64,000 bases of DNA, from assembly GCA_025766275.1 (NCBI GenBank), contig JAFKAC010000014.1:496001-560000 (forward strand), read 5' to 3'. A model generated the notes under the pieces. The model had not been told where the DNA came from, ran no database searches, and worked only from the letters and a program-made list of their open reading frames with translations. Both the position numbers and the translations under genes were made by a program. The DNA comes from Lactarius indigo (taxonomy: Eukaryota; Basidiomycota; Agaricomycetes; Russulales; Russulaceae). Below are positions 11,566-23,481 of this stretch, piece by piece. Each line of letters begins with the position of its first letter. The stretch's first letter is position 1.

Positions 11566-12042
11566 AGATGACACAGAATCAATCCGCACTAGATACTAAT
11601 TACAGCACCAATGACTGTTAAGACTCGAGTTAGATATGCCGCATGATCAACTTCACGACAATTGGGACTTTGTACTTTTTAGGGTCGTATATTTGTCAGT
11701 AGGAGAATACTTTCAGTGTAGCAGATCAATCTCGGAAGTGAGAATTTTGACCCAGTTTCTGGTATGGCCCATGCAGCAGGTGAACCGGTGAGCCACAAAG
11801 ATGTAGCAACTCCGTACCCGGTCCGGCGGGTCCGGCATTGGATCATTTTAGGCTTTACAGTACAGCCCTGTAAGATAGTTTCAACGCATCCAATTTCATT
11901 TTCATCCGACATGACGGTCATCGTCTGCATGCTTAATTGGCCGATTTCCAGTCAATTGTTTGGAAACTAGTTTGTCGTGAAAGTACAATATTTGGAACAC
12001 TTCTTCACAACATAAATAGGCTGTCCTCGCGAGACCAGCCCC
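11566..12042. other. Convergent intergenic stretch
   Basis: The 477 bp lie between the 3' ends of the acyltransferase and the alcohol dehydrogenase. No gene is seen. Part of it (about 11740-11860, with atgcagcaggtgaa and ttttaggctttacagtaca) resembles 9870-9900 and 10056-10080 (atgcagcaggtgaa, attttaggctctacagtaca), so a short diverged repeat flanks the acyltransferase on both sides. Confidence 0.45.
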
Positions 12043-13590
12043 TCACTGCATGTTCAGTACGACGCGTCCGACAATCTTACCCTCCTCCATGCCTTCGTAC
12101 ACACTGAAAGAGAGGCAAGAGTGATCAGTGGCCAGCCAACTCCCGCGGACGGAAAAAAATACGTACTCTGACAATGCCGACAATGGCTGGATCGCAAGGT
12201 GGCACTTTACCTTGCCCAAAGCAGCGATTTCCAGTGCTTCGCGTGCGTCTTGTCGGTTCCTAAGATATAGCGATCACGGTTAGCCACTTCCGTGGTCACG
12301 CTGGACGGAGCACAAAGAGGGGGGTGCGCACCCAACGTAAGAGCCTAAGATGCTAATGCCCTTGGCCACCGTCCAGAAGATAGACGCGCCAATCTGGGCA
12401 TTTGCAGGGAGGCCGACGACCATGAGCGTCCCACCGGGACGGAGGTATTCGATCGCCTGCTCATAAGCAGCGCTCTGGAAACGTTCCGGTTATACGCATC
12501 TGTGTGACACGTTCTCATGGATCAGGGACTTACGGAGGCTGCCGCAACGAGCGCGGCATGCGGGCCCTCTCCGCCGGCCGCAGCCTGGATGTCTTTTACG
12601 AGATCCTTCGTCTCCCGGAAGTCGATCCATTTCTCTGCGCCGAGCTTCAGGACCAGCTCTTTCTTTTCGGCGCCAGTATCTGGAAGGTGTTACGATAAGT
12701 AAAACGAGAACCGTATGAACACGGGCGACGTACCGATGGCCACAACTCGGAGTCCGAAGGCATGCGCGGCATACTGGACAGCTGAAGCGACAGTTATTGC
12801 ATGTGATAGAATATCCACGATTGGAAGGGCAACGAACCGAGATGTCCGAGGCCACCGCCTGCGCCGGGAAGAACAATCCAGTCTCCTGGCTTCGTGTTGC
12901 TGTATTTTAGTGCACGATACACGGTCACACCCTGAAGGAGTAGTTGTCAGATTTTGGCCCCACTCGAAAGGAAGAAGTACCCACCGCGCAGAGGAAAGAG
13001 GCTGCTTCCTGGCTGTTGAGGCTTTCGGGGATTGGTGTCACGTGATTAACATAAGAGACCTATTTGCTCCTTCAACGCGGGAGCAAAAGCGACAAGGGAA
13101 AGGGGTCATACGACATATTCCGAGAACGTGCCGTCTACGGTATACCCACTGAGCTTGCACTTTGCGCAGCCTACAAGTCCGTCGGGTTGTCATTTTAGCA
13201 TCGACTCGGAGTTCGGACGGGTGACTAGTACGGACATTGTTCCAGGCCTTTGCGGCACTGCTCGCACTGCAGGCACGAGTCTGCGAGCCACTTGATGCCG
13301 ACGCGGTCGCCGATTTTGACGGGAGAGTCGACGGTGTGTGCGCCGATGGCTACGATGTCCCCGACACCTTCGTGTCCGCCGACGAGCGGGATTTTGCACG
13401 GGAGCGGCCAGTCACCCTTGCGGGCGTGCAAGTCCGTGTGGCACACGCCGGTGCAGTGCAACTTGACGAGACACTCTCCAGGGGCGAGCTCCTCCGGCTG
13501 CCTGACCGGGTAGTCATTCCTGACTTGTATGGGCGCGTCGTGTCCTACGACGACGGCGGCCTTCTGCGTCTTTGGGATTTGTGGTGACAT
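12043..13590 (-). CDS. ADH1: Zinc-dependent alcohol dehydrogenase (yeast ADH1 type)
   Basis: This cytosolic NAD-dependent medium-chain dehydrogenase interconverts acetaldehyde and ethanol. Eight or so exons join in frame from MSPQIPKTQKAAVVV. TGVCHTDLH and GGHEGVGDIV carry the catalytic-zinc Cys and His. CLQCEQCRKGLEQ followed by CC across an intron gives the structural-zinc cysteines. Later exons give KLSGYTVDGTFSEYV, VTPIPESLNSQEAASFLCAG, VLPGAGGGLGHLG (nucleotide-binding glycine motif), VQYAAHAFGLRVVAID, GGTLMVVGLPA, SIFWTVAKGISILGSYVG and finally GMEEGKIVGRVVL with NMQ and a stop at 12043. Length is about 350 residues, as in the family. The start is supported by a TATAAAA box 65 nt upstream. 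In the family the usual structural block is C-x2-C-x2-C-x7-C, and this one fits. Nothing looks broken. Confidence 0.92.
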
Positions 13591-13654
13591 TATAACGAGA
13601 GGGGATGGGGAAAGGGGTTGTTGGTGATGCTTATGAACGCGTAACCGTGGAGCA

Positions 13655-13661
13655 TTTTATA
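13655..13661 (-). promoter_or_regulatory. TATA box of the alcohol dehydrogenase gene
   Basis: The minus strand reads TATAAAA, 65-71 nt upstream of the ADH start codon. A canonical TATA box fits a strongly expressed, regulated glycolytic-type gene. Confidence 0.6.
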
Positions 13662-15235
13662 GAGGTCACGGTAGCGCAAAGAGCAAGAAGCGTGAGGAAT
13701 GGGAGTTCCTTACTTTGGGGGCCGCACGTGCACGACAGTTCCAGACTTCCGCGGTGCCACCAATATCAGCGCATCGATCGCAGGTCGGGTCGAGATAACG
13801 AAACCTCGCCAAGGGGCGCAGTCGTACATTTCACCCACCAAACTCCGCAAAGACCAAAATCGGTCATGAGTTCGTCTGATGACATCGGGCGCAAGCCCCT
13901 GGTGGCGTTATTCGGACCGTGGCCACCACTGTCAGCCGCGATGTGATGCCGCAAACCCTTTCATACCAAGTAGTACTGTACCCATGGACACGGTTGTTTC
14001 CGTTCCTCCCAACGGGTCCTTGACACGATTAGAGAAAATGGTGCACCTGTAGATTGTCTGCTCGTTGGCATGGTCGGATGGCGCTCATCAGCAGGGGTCT
14101 GGCAGGCGAGACGAGCGCCACGATCATGGTCTGGGACGCTCGAGAGGTTCAGTTCCAGCCCGTTCTAATTCGAGTTCTCGCCAACCACACAGGGGACGAG
14201 GTTCATTCTGGGCTCGCTTGTGCAAGAGTGGAATCCTCTAGATGCTGAGAGCAGTCTCGGTATGTGCGATCCACGGGCTTGAGTGGTTTGGTGAGTCTCT
14301 GACCGGGAGCTCGAGCGCGTAGAGAGTCTATTACGCCACATCTGCACTGGACTCGTGACGAGCGTTGCTGTTGCTGCTACTATGGCGTAGCACTTGACGT
14401 ACCATGTGTCCGCGACAAACAGGCATCCGGACACTCACCGAAAAGTGGAGACGAAACAGATTATCCACTCAAAAACAGGTGTCATCAACCTTCCGTGCGG
14501 TTCTCTCATCCCCTGCGCCGCAGATCATGACGACAATACACACTGACAACAAGCTCCGGTTTCTTTTTTTTGGCAAAAACCATAAACCGGGAAAATGCGG
14601 TGACAAATACTTAATAATTTTCACAATCCATAATTAGAAATTAATTATGATTAATTTTCATGCCCATTCAGGAATTATCGCACATCATTTTTATGATGTG
14701 ATAATCAACTGGATGGACACAAGGCAATAATCTTTTCATTCTGGATAATGAAATTTGTATCAATCACCAAAGTTAGTCCGTTGTACTTTGGGCTGTAGGG
14801 AATAACACCGTATCAGACATGAATTTAAAAAGTTATCCCACTTGTGGACTTGACAGTCGACCAACCACGTGACGTCGAACTGTCATTGCTGCCACCATCG
14901 AGTCAATTGCGGTGCCACTCTTCGCCTCATTGAACGATTTCTGACAACATTTTCTTCGATGCCGCCCTGATGGCTGTGCAGTTTTCAATTCCCCAAGACA
15001 ACGCACTATACTAATGGCAGAGAGAACTTCACGCTGGTGATCCCATCATACGCATCTGCCTTCTGGTAGTCACCACATCTGCTTTTAAGCCAGGTGCAAG
15101 ATGCGCCCATTTAGACCGACACAGTTCCTACTTGGGCTAGACCTTAGCACCATCCGACGAACTTCATCGTCGTCGTCGTCTGCATAGGATGCCGATCCGT
15201 GATCGAGCGATCCTTTGTGTGGCGCGTACAGGGAA
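13662..15235. other. Divergent intergenic region, AT-rich in its centre
   Basis: No gene is supported. The segment 14560-14840 is distinctly AT-rich and contains a small perfect hairpin, CACATCAT-ttttATGATGTG-like, near 14680-14703. Open frames are short and unrecognised. It separates the ADH promoter from the DUF6533 gene promoter. Confidence 0.45.
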
Positions 15236-15241
15236 TATATA
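15236..15241 (+). promoter_or_regulatory. Possible TATA box of the DUF6533 gene
   Basis: TATATA lies 84-89 nt upstream of the predicted ATG at 15325. Position is plausible; there is no second line of evidence. Confidence 0.35.
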
Positions 15242-15324
15242 GTCTGTGTCCAGTCTTGCAACTCTATTTCGATTGAGGAAGGCGTAAACCTGGTGCTCAC
15301 TGCGCTCTCTATCTGGGCTTACCA

Positions 15325-17108
15325 ATGTCCCTGGCGGGCATCAACCTTGGTCCCCATGCCGCAGAATATGTGTAAGCTACTCCACTCCTCCCTTCACATG
15401 CAACTGATTTTCGTTCCGCTTGTCTTAGATATCTCAACTCCATCACTAATATCCCACCGCTAGGTGAGCACACCGTTAGTCGACCCCGACCCATGCAAGA
15501 CAAACCCGTCGATTTTTCCTAGCGATACTTTATTACGACTATTTGCTCACCCTACCATTGGAAGTCCAGTATCTGTGGTATCCTAACAAGCTAGGTTGGT
15601 TCACGGTGGCATGCCTCCTCAATCGCTACCTCCCCATACTTGGGCACATTCCGCTTGCCGTGTCGTATATAACCCGGCAAGACGACCTTTTCGTGCGTCC
15701 GTCCTTCCTTAACCCATAGCACAGCTACTGAACCCCGGCCCACTACAGTTGTAAGTTACCGTGACATGGGCGGCCTGATGATCAAAAGGCTTATCAGTCC
15801 GCCACCGTACAGCTGTGAGGGCTTACATCTATATCACGAGGCCTTCGGAATGTTTCTGCAGTCACTGGCTGGCTGTACGTCCCTCCGACCCATCATCCCT
15901 GTTACGCGGCCCTGATCCGTGATCCACTCCCCGCAAAGTTCTCTGTTTGATCCGTGTGTACGCGTTGTACGGCCGAAGTCTCCGTATTCTAGGAATCCTT
16001 TTCATGGTCGGGACTGGGTCGATTCTCGTTGGATGCGTGCGTCTCCTGCCCCCCCGGGTGTGCGCACTGCCTAACCTCCCTGTCGATTTATTCTGAAAAA
16101 TAGTGGGCGATGATCGGAAGCCGTCGCGCCGGCGCCGAGACGATACAAGTCATCTCCGGCGTTACGGGATGTAACCAGTATATGCCGAGAGAAGGGTGAG
16201 TGCAGATCCCCCGCGTGTCCGAGACGGTCTTCATGCCGTGTTATGTGACAGTGGTCGATGTAAGTTTGTCGTCTTCGGTCCTGTTCATGGGGCCGCAGTA
16301 ACCAAATGGAGCAGATGCCGCCTTGACGTGGTTGGGCGTGCTCGTGTTCGACAGTGCGATATTCTCCCTCACGTTGTACAAGGCCATTAGAATGGGCAGG
16401 GGGATACGAATTCTCGATGTGATTGTTCGTGACGGTGTGTCGTGTTCGATACTATCCGGGTTACTGGGTCTGATTATCTTACGCAGGGGCTATGTACTAT
16501 TCGTACGAAGTGGCCTCTCGATGTCAAGGAGAAGATTGCTGACAGTTTCCAAACAGGGCATTGTTCGCCATGAATCTTACGAACATCTTGATACTTCTGG
16601 TACGCCCACATACTGTCTAACTACCTTTCCGGTGATTGACGAAACTCCTTCGCAGTTTGCTCCGGTAAGTTGTCATCGACGAGCTTAACTATTTCCTGTC
16701 TGGACACAATTTTTTCACACGCTATTGAATCGCAGCCCCTTCTCAAAAATTCGACCACGTCAATTACCAACGTGTTCGTCGCCTAATGATTTTGTATCTG
16801 TATGCCTCTGATGATCACAGATGCACAGGCTCTCCATCACTCTCGTGTCGCGCCTCATGTTGAATCTCCGCGCACAAAGTACCACTCAACCGGGATTACC
16901 GACGAGCATAGAATCGGAGCGGAGATTTCAAGCTGCCTTGCCGGCGCCGCCGAGACAACTGATGACAGGTTCAGGACGCCCCGTGGCTACCCGATCAAAC
17001 AAGACGATATGGGAAACAGCGCCTGTGGATGCGGCGCATCATGTTGATGTCGCCCACGCAAGCAAGCACAGCGGGGGACCGTGGGCAAGTGTAGGAGAGC
17101 GAACGTAG
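15325..17108 (+). CDS. DUF6533-type seven-helix membrane protein
   Basis: The N-terminal domain reads MSLAGINLGPHAAEYV, YLNSITNIPPL, AILYYDYLLTLPLEVQYLW and LLNRYLPILGHIPLAVSY, the usual DUF6533 start. Further exons give YHEAFGMFLQSLAG, LCLIRVYALYGRSLRILGI, VISGVTGCNQYMPREG, then LTWLGVLVFDSAIFSLTLYK, AIRMGRGIRILDVIVRDG, MYYSALFAMNLTNILILL, FAP, PLLKNSTTSITN and LSITLVSRLMLNLRAQ, followed by a polar cytoplasmic tail ending at 17108. Exons are 15325-15371, 15429-15463 and so on. Two must be tiny: 16252-16259 (8 nt, completing GGRYAAL) and 16656-16664 (9 nt, FAP). The junctions around 15690-15830 are not settled; one short exon there is uncertain. Known only as an integral membrane protein of unknown function, with receptor-like topology. 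Confidence 0.82.
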
Positions 17109-17352
17109 ATAGGAAAAAAAAAACTCCGAGCCATGACTGGTGCGGTGCACGGGGTGTTTTGATGTAAAAACACAAGATCCGTACAATTACACAATTACAT
17201 GACGTATGTTTGACACATTTGTACAATCTACAGTAAACTTAGTTGTTGTTTTGCTATTCCTTGTACTGTAGGTGCGGAAAAAAAGAGGTGAATACAATAC
17301 AGTGGGTCTGCTCCGTCTTCTGGAAAACCCACACATTCCACCGAGACCCGGA

Positions 17353-18405
17353 TCATGTGACGCGTAGCCACTGGCTTTGGCTAGTCGCCGAGCACTGCGT
17401 GAGCGTCGGGTACGCGTAGGCCTTGGCAGCCGCCACGTTCGCGCGGCACACGCCGACGAGCGCACGGCGCTGGCGCGCACCCACGTTGAAGCCCGTGGTG
17501 GTGGGGCCAGCTACGGGCGGCGGACGGGGCGGCGGAGGCGACTTTGGGGCAAGCACGACGCGGAAATCAGCACCGCCATTATTATCCCACCACTCGTTGC
17601 CAGTGCTTCCAGGCACGGAGTAGCGCACGGCGAGGAGAAGCGTGCGTGGCTGCAGCGGCGGCGCCTCGAGCGGAATAGTGAACGTGAACAAGTCCCAGTC
17701 GCCCGCGTGGTCGGGGCCGACGTAGCGCGCCTGTGCCTCCGAGACGGTCGTCCATGCGTCGGTGGTGAAGCGCGCCGAGACGGACTTCTCGAAGGCGATG
17801 TTGCGCACGCGCACGATGCCGCGGAGGAAGGGGGGGCGTGCGGGGAGGAGGGCGATGGACTCGAGACGCACGTTCGATTCTGGTGGGGTCTGCGGTGAGG
17901 GGATCGGCGAGATCTCTGCCACGGTGAACGTCGTCTGGCTGCCACGCCGTGCTGCCGCCGTCGTCGTCGTCGGCGCGCTGTCCGTGTTGTCCGTTTCGGT
18001 CTCGGTGTCGGAGTGGGAGCGGGGATGGGAGATGGAGTAGGGCCGTCCGGTGGCGCGGAAGAAACAGACGGACTCTAGCTCGCCGTCCGAGTCCTTGAAA
18101 CGGACAGATTTTGAGCTCGGTGGGGTGGCTGGCTCAGAGACGATGACTCTGCGACCGCGGGAGCATTTGAGAGACGACTTTAGAGGTCTGTGACTTGGAG
18201 AAGGGGTACGAGGAGGAGTGTGATGGCGGCGCTGGAACTTTTGAAGGTCGTATTTAGACTGTGGGAGTAGGAAACACGAGAGCCTCCTGGTTAGTGGGTC
18301 ATCCGGATGTAGTTGGGAGCGTGCAAGAGCATCGAGGGGGATAAGGACGGGTGAGCCTTGGGAACCACCAACTTGAAGGCGGGTTGCAACTGAAACGTAG
18401 GGCAT
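17353..18405 (-). CDS. CBM21-domain protein phosphatase 1 targeting subunit
   Basis: A single open frame of 350 codons starts MPYVSVATRLQ. Residues 99-103 read KSVRF, the RVxF-type docking motif for the PP1 catalytic subunit, followed by an acidic stretch. Residues about 178-286 form a CBM21 starch/glycogen-binding domain: NVRLESIAL, GIVRVRNIAFEKSVSARF, DHAGDWDLFTFTI, LLAVRY and the signature EWWDNNGGADFRVVL. The order RVxF then CBM21 is that of glycogen-targeting subunits (yeast Gac1/Pig family), which bring PP1 to glycogen synthase. The linker (60-175) is low-complexity, rich in Ser, Thr and Pro, with a TETETDN acidic run. The tail after 290 is short and basic. A small intron in the first 60 codons is possible but not needed. 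The coding region is much more GC-rich than its surroundings, which produces long antisense shadow frames. Confidence 0.87.
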   Translation of the reverse strand: MPYVSVATRLQVGGSQGSPVLIPLDALARSQLHPDDPLTRRLSCFLLPQSKYDLQKFQRRHHTPPRTPSPSHRPLKSSLKCSRGRRVIVSEPATPPSSKSVRFKDSDGELESVCFFRATGRPYSISHPRSHSDTETETDNTDSAPTTTTAAARRGSQTTFTVAEISPIPSPQTPPESNVRLESIALLPARPPFLRGIVRVRNIAFEKSVSARFTTDAWTTVSEAQARYVGPDHAGDWDLFTFTIPLEAPPLQPRTLLLAVRYSVPGSTGNEWWDNNGGADFRVVLAPKSPPPPRPPPVAGPTTTGFNVGARQRRALVGVCRANVAAAKAYAYPTLTQCSATSQSQWLRVT

Positions 18406-21059
18406 TTGGGACTAGCGGAGGTCAACCAGATCAACATTAAACCGGATCGACATAAAATACCCAGCTCGGTATACAAATTGGCACCTAACCCACCCCCTGC
18501 TAGCCGACAGGGCAGTGCACTGCTCCGGTGCGTCCGAGTCCATCCGTAGCTCGTCCTGGACTTTTCGCCCATGTGATACAGGGCCAGGTGCTAACCAGAC
18601 GTGCCTGGAAATCGTCCAGAACACTACAGCCGCCCATCACTCCAGCCTAGAGGCCACTTGCCGACGTTCCTTTCCCACACTCCCCATTCACTCCGGCTCT
18701 TAGTCTCCCCCGCGGGGAAAAGGAACGTGCATCACGTCGATAAATTGGACATGTCGTCATAACCACGAGCTTCGTGTCCTGCTGTACCATTCTTTCAGTT
18801 CATGGAGGAGTGACTATCCTCACGGCGCAACCGTGGGTTCAGTTTATTTTCTGCTGTGCTCCTTCGGACCTAGGCAGTGATGGCGGAAGCGCTGAAGACC
18901 CAGACAAAAAAACTTCTCGGCGCACACATTTTCCGGTGTCTCTGTCATCAGCTCAACACCGATATTTAACGACTAGAAGAAGGGCCACGACAAAGCATCG
19001 CACTTCCTATTCCGTCGGGTCTTTCGTCATGGGGGCCGCTTGCAGTCAGTTTGCGTGAAAATTCATCTCACCAGGGCACGAACGGGCTGGCCACCAGTCA
19101 GGACGCTAATCGGGACCCATCTATTAGCATCGTGTGGCACATCAAAGAATGATGTCATCGATGCCCATACTGTATTGGCGCGCCCTGATATTCTTTCTCG
19201 GCATAGCGGGGTGCTCTTGCCTCAATAAGTCGTGAGGTCTTCTCACGCATTCTCCTTCGCTCTCATGGACGTCAATACAGCAGGAGCGGGCACCAGTCCC
19301 GGACGACTACAGCCGGCCTACCCTATCTACGATGGCATGGACGACAATTTCCGACACACCACTTCCCCGAGACTTGACCAGGCTCAATGCGACTTCACTG
19401 GAGTATTTTTCTTGCGCCATCGCTTCCTAACCATTGAGGCAGTTTTCTACGAAGTACCAGATATTGTTTGGCGTGTGTCACCTTCTATAGCCTCCTCGCC
19501 ATTCAGATAGAACGAGGCAAAACCTCGTCTCCTCGACAGTCGGGTGCTAGGTTATCGGAACGTAACTTGGAACCCGGGGGCGACTCGCATACCACTAGGA
19601 ACCGCAGTTCTACCGTGAGAAATTCCCAGAGTCCCTGATGCTCCCGTTGATGAAAGCGGGGCTATTTTTTCGCACTCACAAGAGGCTCCTCATCCTCTGG
19701 TATCACGCAAGCGCACGAATCGCCCGACGTGGAAAACCTGCGCTTCGGTTCTGCTATCGCAACGAGGAGGTCGTCTCTAGCAGTGTGAGTGTCTCCTTCG
19801 TAGAGCGGGATCATGGCGACATGCCGTGGCGATTTTGGTCAGTAATGATCGTGCAATGCAACCCCAGATACCGACCAGGTGGATCCCCTGACTGGAAAGA
19901 GAGTCTTTTTTTTTTTTTTCCGCTGACACTCTCCCATTTCCGCACCCTCCCAGTGTCCATCATAGATGCCAGAGTTTCACCTTCAAGCTATCATAGACTA
20001 CGGGTCTTCCCACTTTCGACCTTAGACGCGTCCACCACCATGTCGACGAATAGCCTCATCACATCGCCGTCAAGTGAGCTCTACGGCACGCACGAAAACT
20101 TGGCTTGGCACGGGTAATCAATTCGAATCCGGTAGTCCGAGTCGTCGTGGAAGGAAAGAAAGAGCGGGTCCTTCGACGTGACCCACCCTGCCGTGCGCCT
20201 CGCGCTGACGCATCGCACGACGCCCCGCCTCTCCTACTCCTCGCGGCAGCTCTGTCCTCCTAACCCCCCACGTCTCGCTTCCGCCCCGCATCGCTGGGCA
20301 CGCACGCAGACAGAGCGCGAGCACCGCGGCAGGCCACGCGCGACTCGGCAATGCCTCGTGGGTGCTTCCCGATGACGGCCGCTCGAGTGAGGACCTCCGA
20401 ACCTTGTCAACTGCTTGTATCACCCGAGAGCGGTAACCTACAGTAGAGCGGGAGCGGATTTTTTTTTAGGTTGGACGCAGTCCGTCACGTGGCGCGCTGT
20501 GCTCCCGAGTTGCGGTCCGCGGTTCCGTACAGGCTGATTGTGGCGCGACACAATATAGTAATTCGCTAACCATACGCGGTACATGGGCAGTCAAGTGGGT
20601 CGGTCCGGACGAAGAGATGCGTTTGGGTCCGAGGGCTGTTCGCTACTCCGGGTTCCCGCTGCGGTCATCCATCGGAATCCCTTCAGAAGTTTCTGCTCCA
20701 CCCCATTCCAAGTGCTCCCTTCTGCCGCTCCCTTATTGTCACTCTATTCTACTTTAGAAGCTGTACGTTACGTGGGTCCCATTCAATCAGGTCATCACGC
20801 GGCGCATTCCGGTAACCATGGGGGAGGCTCCACTTTCGAGAAGAGTATTCGCCCCATTCTCCCGGAGGGCCATCTACATTAACGTACAAATACATACACT
20901 CACAGCATTTGCATCCTAACCACAGAGAGAGAGCGAACGTGTCATCATCACAAGTCATCAAAGAAGAAAGGAAAAACATTGTACACCTCCGCGACCGCCT
21001 CCGTTCGTTCTACGATGCCATTGCGTGCAGAGCCCCTTTTCCAGTCCGTAGCCGCCCTT
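18406..21059. other. Gene-poor stretch between single genes and the T array
   Basis: No exon chain or domain is recognised. A plus-strand frame of 159 codons (19638-20117) crosses a 14-nt T run and a pyrimidine-rich tract (19905-19960) and ends with a short MSTNSLITSPSS peptide; it looks more like a promoter and leader than a gene. GC-rich frames at 20118-20423 and 20948-21442 are on the strand opposite or adjacent to T-A and are shadows. Confidence 0.45.
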
Positions 21060-22294
21060 TCAAATAGCCTCGGCCCCCACGGGCTCCACAGCCGCGGTTT
21101 CCTCCTTCTTCCCGAGCTTCTCCTGCAACGGGAGGGCGGTACGCCCGGGGAACATCGCGGCAGCTGCGGCGCGCGTTGCCGTGCGACGGCGGATACGTGC
21201 GCGCCACAGCAGGAGCGCGACGGTGGCAGCGATGAATGCGAGGCCTCCGAGGACGCCGCCGATGATAGCGCCGATCTTCTTAGCAGACGAGCCGTTGTGC
21301 GATGCGGGTACCAGCGTCGAGGCCAGCCCTGGCACGGCCGTCTGCGTCGTGGTCGGCGTGGCGGGTGCGGCGAGGGTCCCCGGTTGGCCGGCGTTGACTT
21401 CGGTAGCATCTGTGGATGAACCGCGGGTGAGTGAGTGGGCATTCAGTTCTGAGCGGGTAACTGCCGCGGGGACATGTAAAGATTGATGCGACGTACCGCC
21501 TACTTGATATGCCAACACTGGATCCCAGGTCCCTTCGTCCTGTCAAGTTTAGGTTTGGCTATCAGCCGGACTTCCCCGCGGGAAGGTAGGGAGGGGGGGG
21601 GCTTACGGTCACGTCGATGAACGCCCACTCCTGGACGCGCGTACCCGAGGGAATGAGGTTGGAGAACCTGGATCGTTGAGATCAGTTTTGGGGGGAAACA
21701 ATAAAAAGTAAAATGTTAGGAACTCACGTTGTGGGAGGGTCAACTGCAGTGCAATTTCGCGACCACGATTTCCACCTGTCATACAATAGTAATCACGGCG
21801 CATGAGCGCGGGACGCCCAGGAACCGGTCGGATGGAGAAGAAGCGAACGCACGAGAACCACTTGGCGCCTTGGCACGCATCGCAGGCGCTCATGAGTGAG
21901 TAGACGACGGTGTTGCACTTGCACAGGTCGTTCTCATCGCCAGGCCCTGTTGGCCCCGTGTACGAATTTCCAGGTTCCAAGTTCGGGATCGTGAACACTA
22001 CGGACAATCGATCTGTTCGGGCGAGAAGGGGCAACGACGATCATGGGTGGCGCACCTCCATTGTTACAGGCACCTTGCAAGTGCGCGGCGACAGCACAGG
22101 GGCTTTGGCCGAGAGAGTTGAACGACTGGGGGGGGGAAAGAATGTTTGGTGATGGGCACTTCGAATGGTGGAGGGAAACGTACCCAAGACCACGATGTGG
22201 GACACCCAGGGTACACGAGCTGCTGAATCTGGGCATTCGTCACTTGCGAGACGAGCAGAAGAGCCGCTGCGAAAAGGGAGAAGGCCTTCGACAT
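21060..22294 (-). CDS. T-A: eight-cysteine single-pass membrane protein (inverted, divergent member of family T)
   Basis: The ATG at 22294 opens a signal peptide (MSKAFSLFAAALLLVSQVTN, then AQ). The ectodomain exons join in frame: YPGCPTSWSW, SFNSLGQSPCAVAAHLQGAC, TIPNLEPGNSYTGPTGP, LCKCNTVVYSLMSACDACQG, WKSWSRNCTAVDPPTT, FSNLIPSGTRVQEWAFIDVT, DEGTWDPVLAYQVGG. This gives eight cysteines in the same order as the other copies. A Thr/Pro/Ala stalk, the helix IGAIIGGVLGGLAFIAATVA and a basic LLLWRARIRRR stop-transfer follow, then a short tail ending PVGAEAI. It lacks the DPNDPxTFP/YHGLPTV tail exon of the other copies, or the tail diverged beyond recognition. It points away from the rest of the array and has a TATA-like box. 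I infer it is the older founder type. Family function is unknown. Confidence 0.82.
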
Positions 22295-22385
22295 TGGTGC
22301 GTTAAGGGAGAAAGGAGGGGTGGAGGGACCGGAAGGACGAGGGGGGCAGAGGGCGGGGAAAGGCCAGCTTTGTATACGGCTGGGG

Positions 22386-22392
22386 TTATAAA
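22386..22392 (-). promoter_or_regulatory. TATA-like box of T-A
   Basis: The minus strand reads TTTATAA, 92-98 nt upstream of the T-A start codon, in a C-rich promoter. Confidence 0.4.
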
Positions 22393-23481
22393 TGGGGAAA
22401 AGGGGGTTACGGTTCGTATCTCTCGCTCTCCTCGGCCCAGTTAGAGTAGTCGGCCAGCGCACATACAATTCGAATATTTTGACGCCTTTGATACGCTATC
22501 TGTGGTGACTGCACGCTACAGATCATATAAATCCTGCATTGGGTATAGCTGCTTGTGACGGGTCCCCTCCTTCCCGATACGCATACGTTCGGCGGCATGC
22601 TTGTCATTTCGTGTGGAAGGGGGGACAGGCAAGCGTCCCTGAAAGCGACCGGGCCCCGAACCTGGATTCGACAACACGGCTGCAAATGACGGCACGCACA
22701 GCACCTACGGATAGCGTGTCTGCGTAAATCGTGCACGGCGCTTTTTTGCACGTAACGGAAAAAAAAAAAACGAATAGAGGCGACGGACATGCCGTGGAGA
22801 CGACTGACTGGAGCAAACGGTGAGAGAATTGGGTTTACATGATAACATGTCACTTTGTAGATAACGGATCTACTGTACCGCACGGGTCGTGTGTCCGTCC
22901 CATTTCGGGGTCGTTCGGCCCACGAGGCTGTGCTTCCGAGAGTTCCTAATTGTCCCATCCCATTTCAGGTCGTCTGGGTTTGTTGGGCACCGGAGGCACT
23001 CTTCTCTTCTCTCTCTCTCTCCGTGCAAATCAGTCAATAACGACACCTTAAAACCTCTCTCTCTCTCGTTCCACCACCACTATCGTAGATAATCTAGTCG
23101 CCAAAAATGGAAAATGACAAAGTTCTCACCTAAGCGCACATTAAATGAGCGCCGTGATGGTTGCAACAAGAGACGAACGGGGGGGACACTTGGGGACTTG
23201 GACCACAACAACTTACGCTGAAGGGGCTCTCCAGAGGACGATTTCTCGTTCTTCCCTCTGGCAATTAGTATACGGTAGATATCGCCAGATACTTGAAGGC
23301 GCTGGTAACCTACATCACGGATTCGAGTTCGTGCAGTGATATCTGTGCTGTACTCGGGGTACAGGGACAAAGAAGCATGATTGTTGTCATGTAGGTTCAT
23401 AAAACTCAGCCCTCGATATCTTTTCTAGTCACAACGACATGGCACCATTAGTCTCCAGCCCTTTCCCCCCTCCTTCCCCCA
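22393..23481. other. Head-to-head spacer between T-A and T-B
   Basis: No gene is seen. CT microsatellites lie at about 23001-23022 and 23056-23070. The part 23150-23400 is a member of the T-array spacer repeat (the agagacgaacggggg block, then ggcaattagta and agacaaagaagcatgat), also found at 24787-24960 and 27700-27950. Confidence 0.55.

Noticed and set aside
10899..11582. 227-codon minus-strand frame
   Set aside because: It lies fully antisense to the wax-synthase-like exon, whose protein has clear family motifs; this is a codon-bias shadow.
13237..13587. 116-codon plus-strand frame
   Set aside because: It is antisense to exon 1 of the alcohol dehydrogenase, which carries the zinc-binding residues.
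17377..18040. Plus-strand frames of 173 and 92 codons
   Set aside because: They are antisense to the GC-rich CBM21 protein and consist of Arg/Gly/Glu-rich shadow sequence.
19638..20117. 159-codon plus-strand frame
   Set aside because: It runs through a poly-T and pyrimidine tract typical of a promoter or leader; no homologous domain and no continuing exon found.
20118..20150. tRNA-like B box (attcgaatccgg)
   Set aside because: No cloverleaf could be formed with the upstream sequence.
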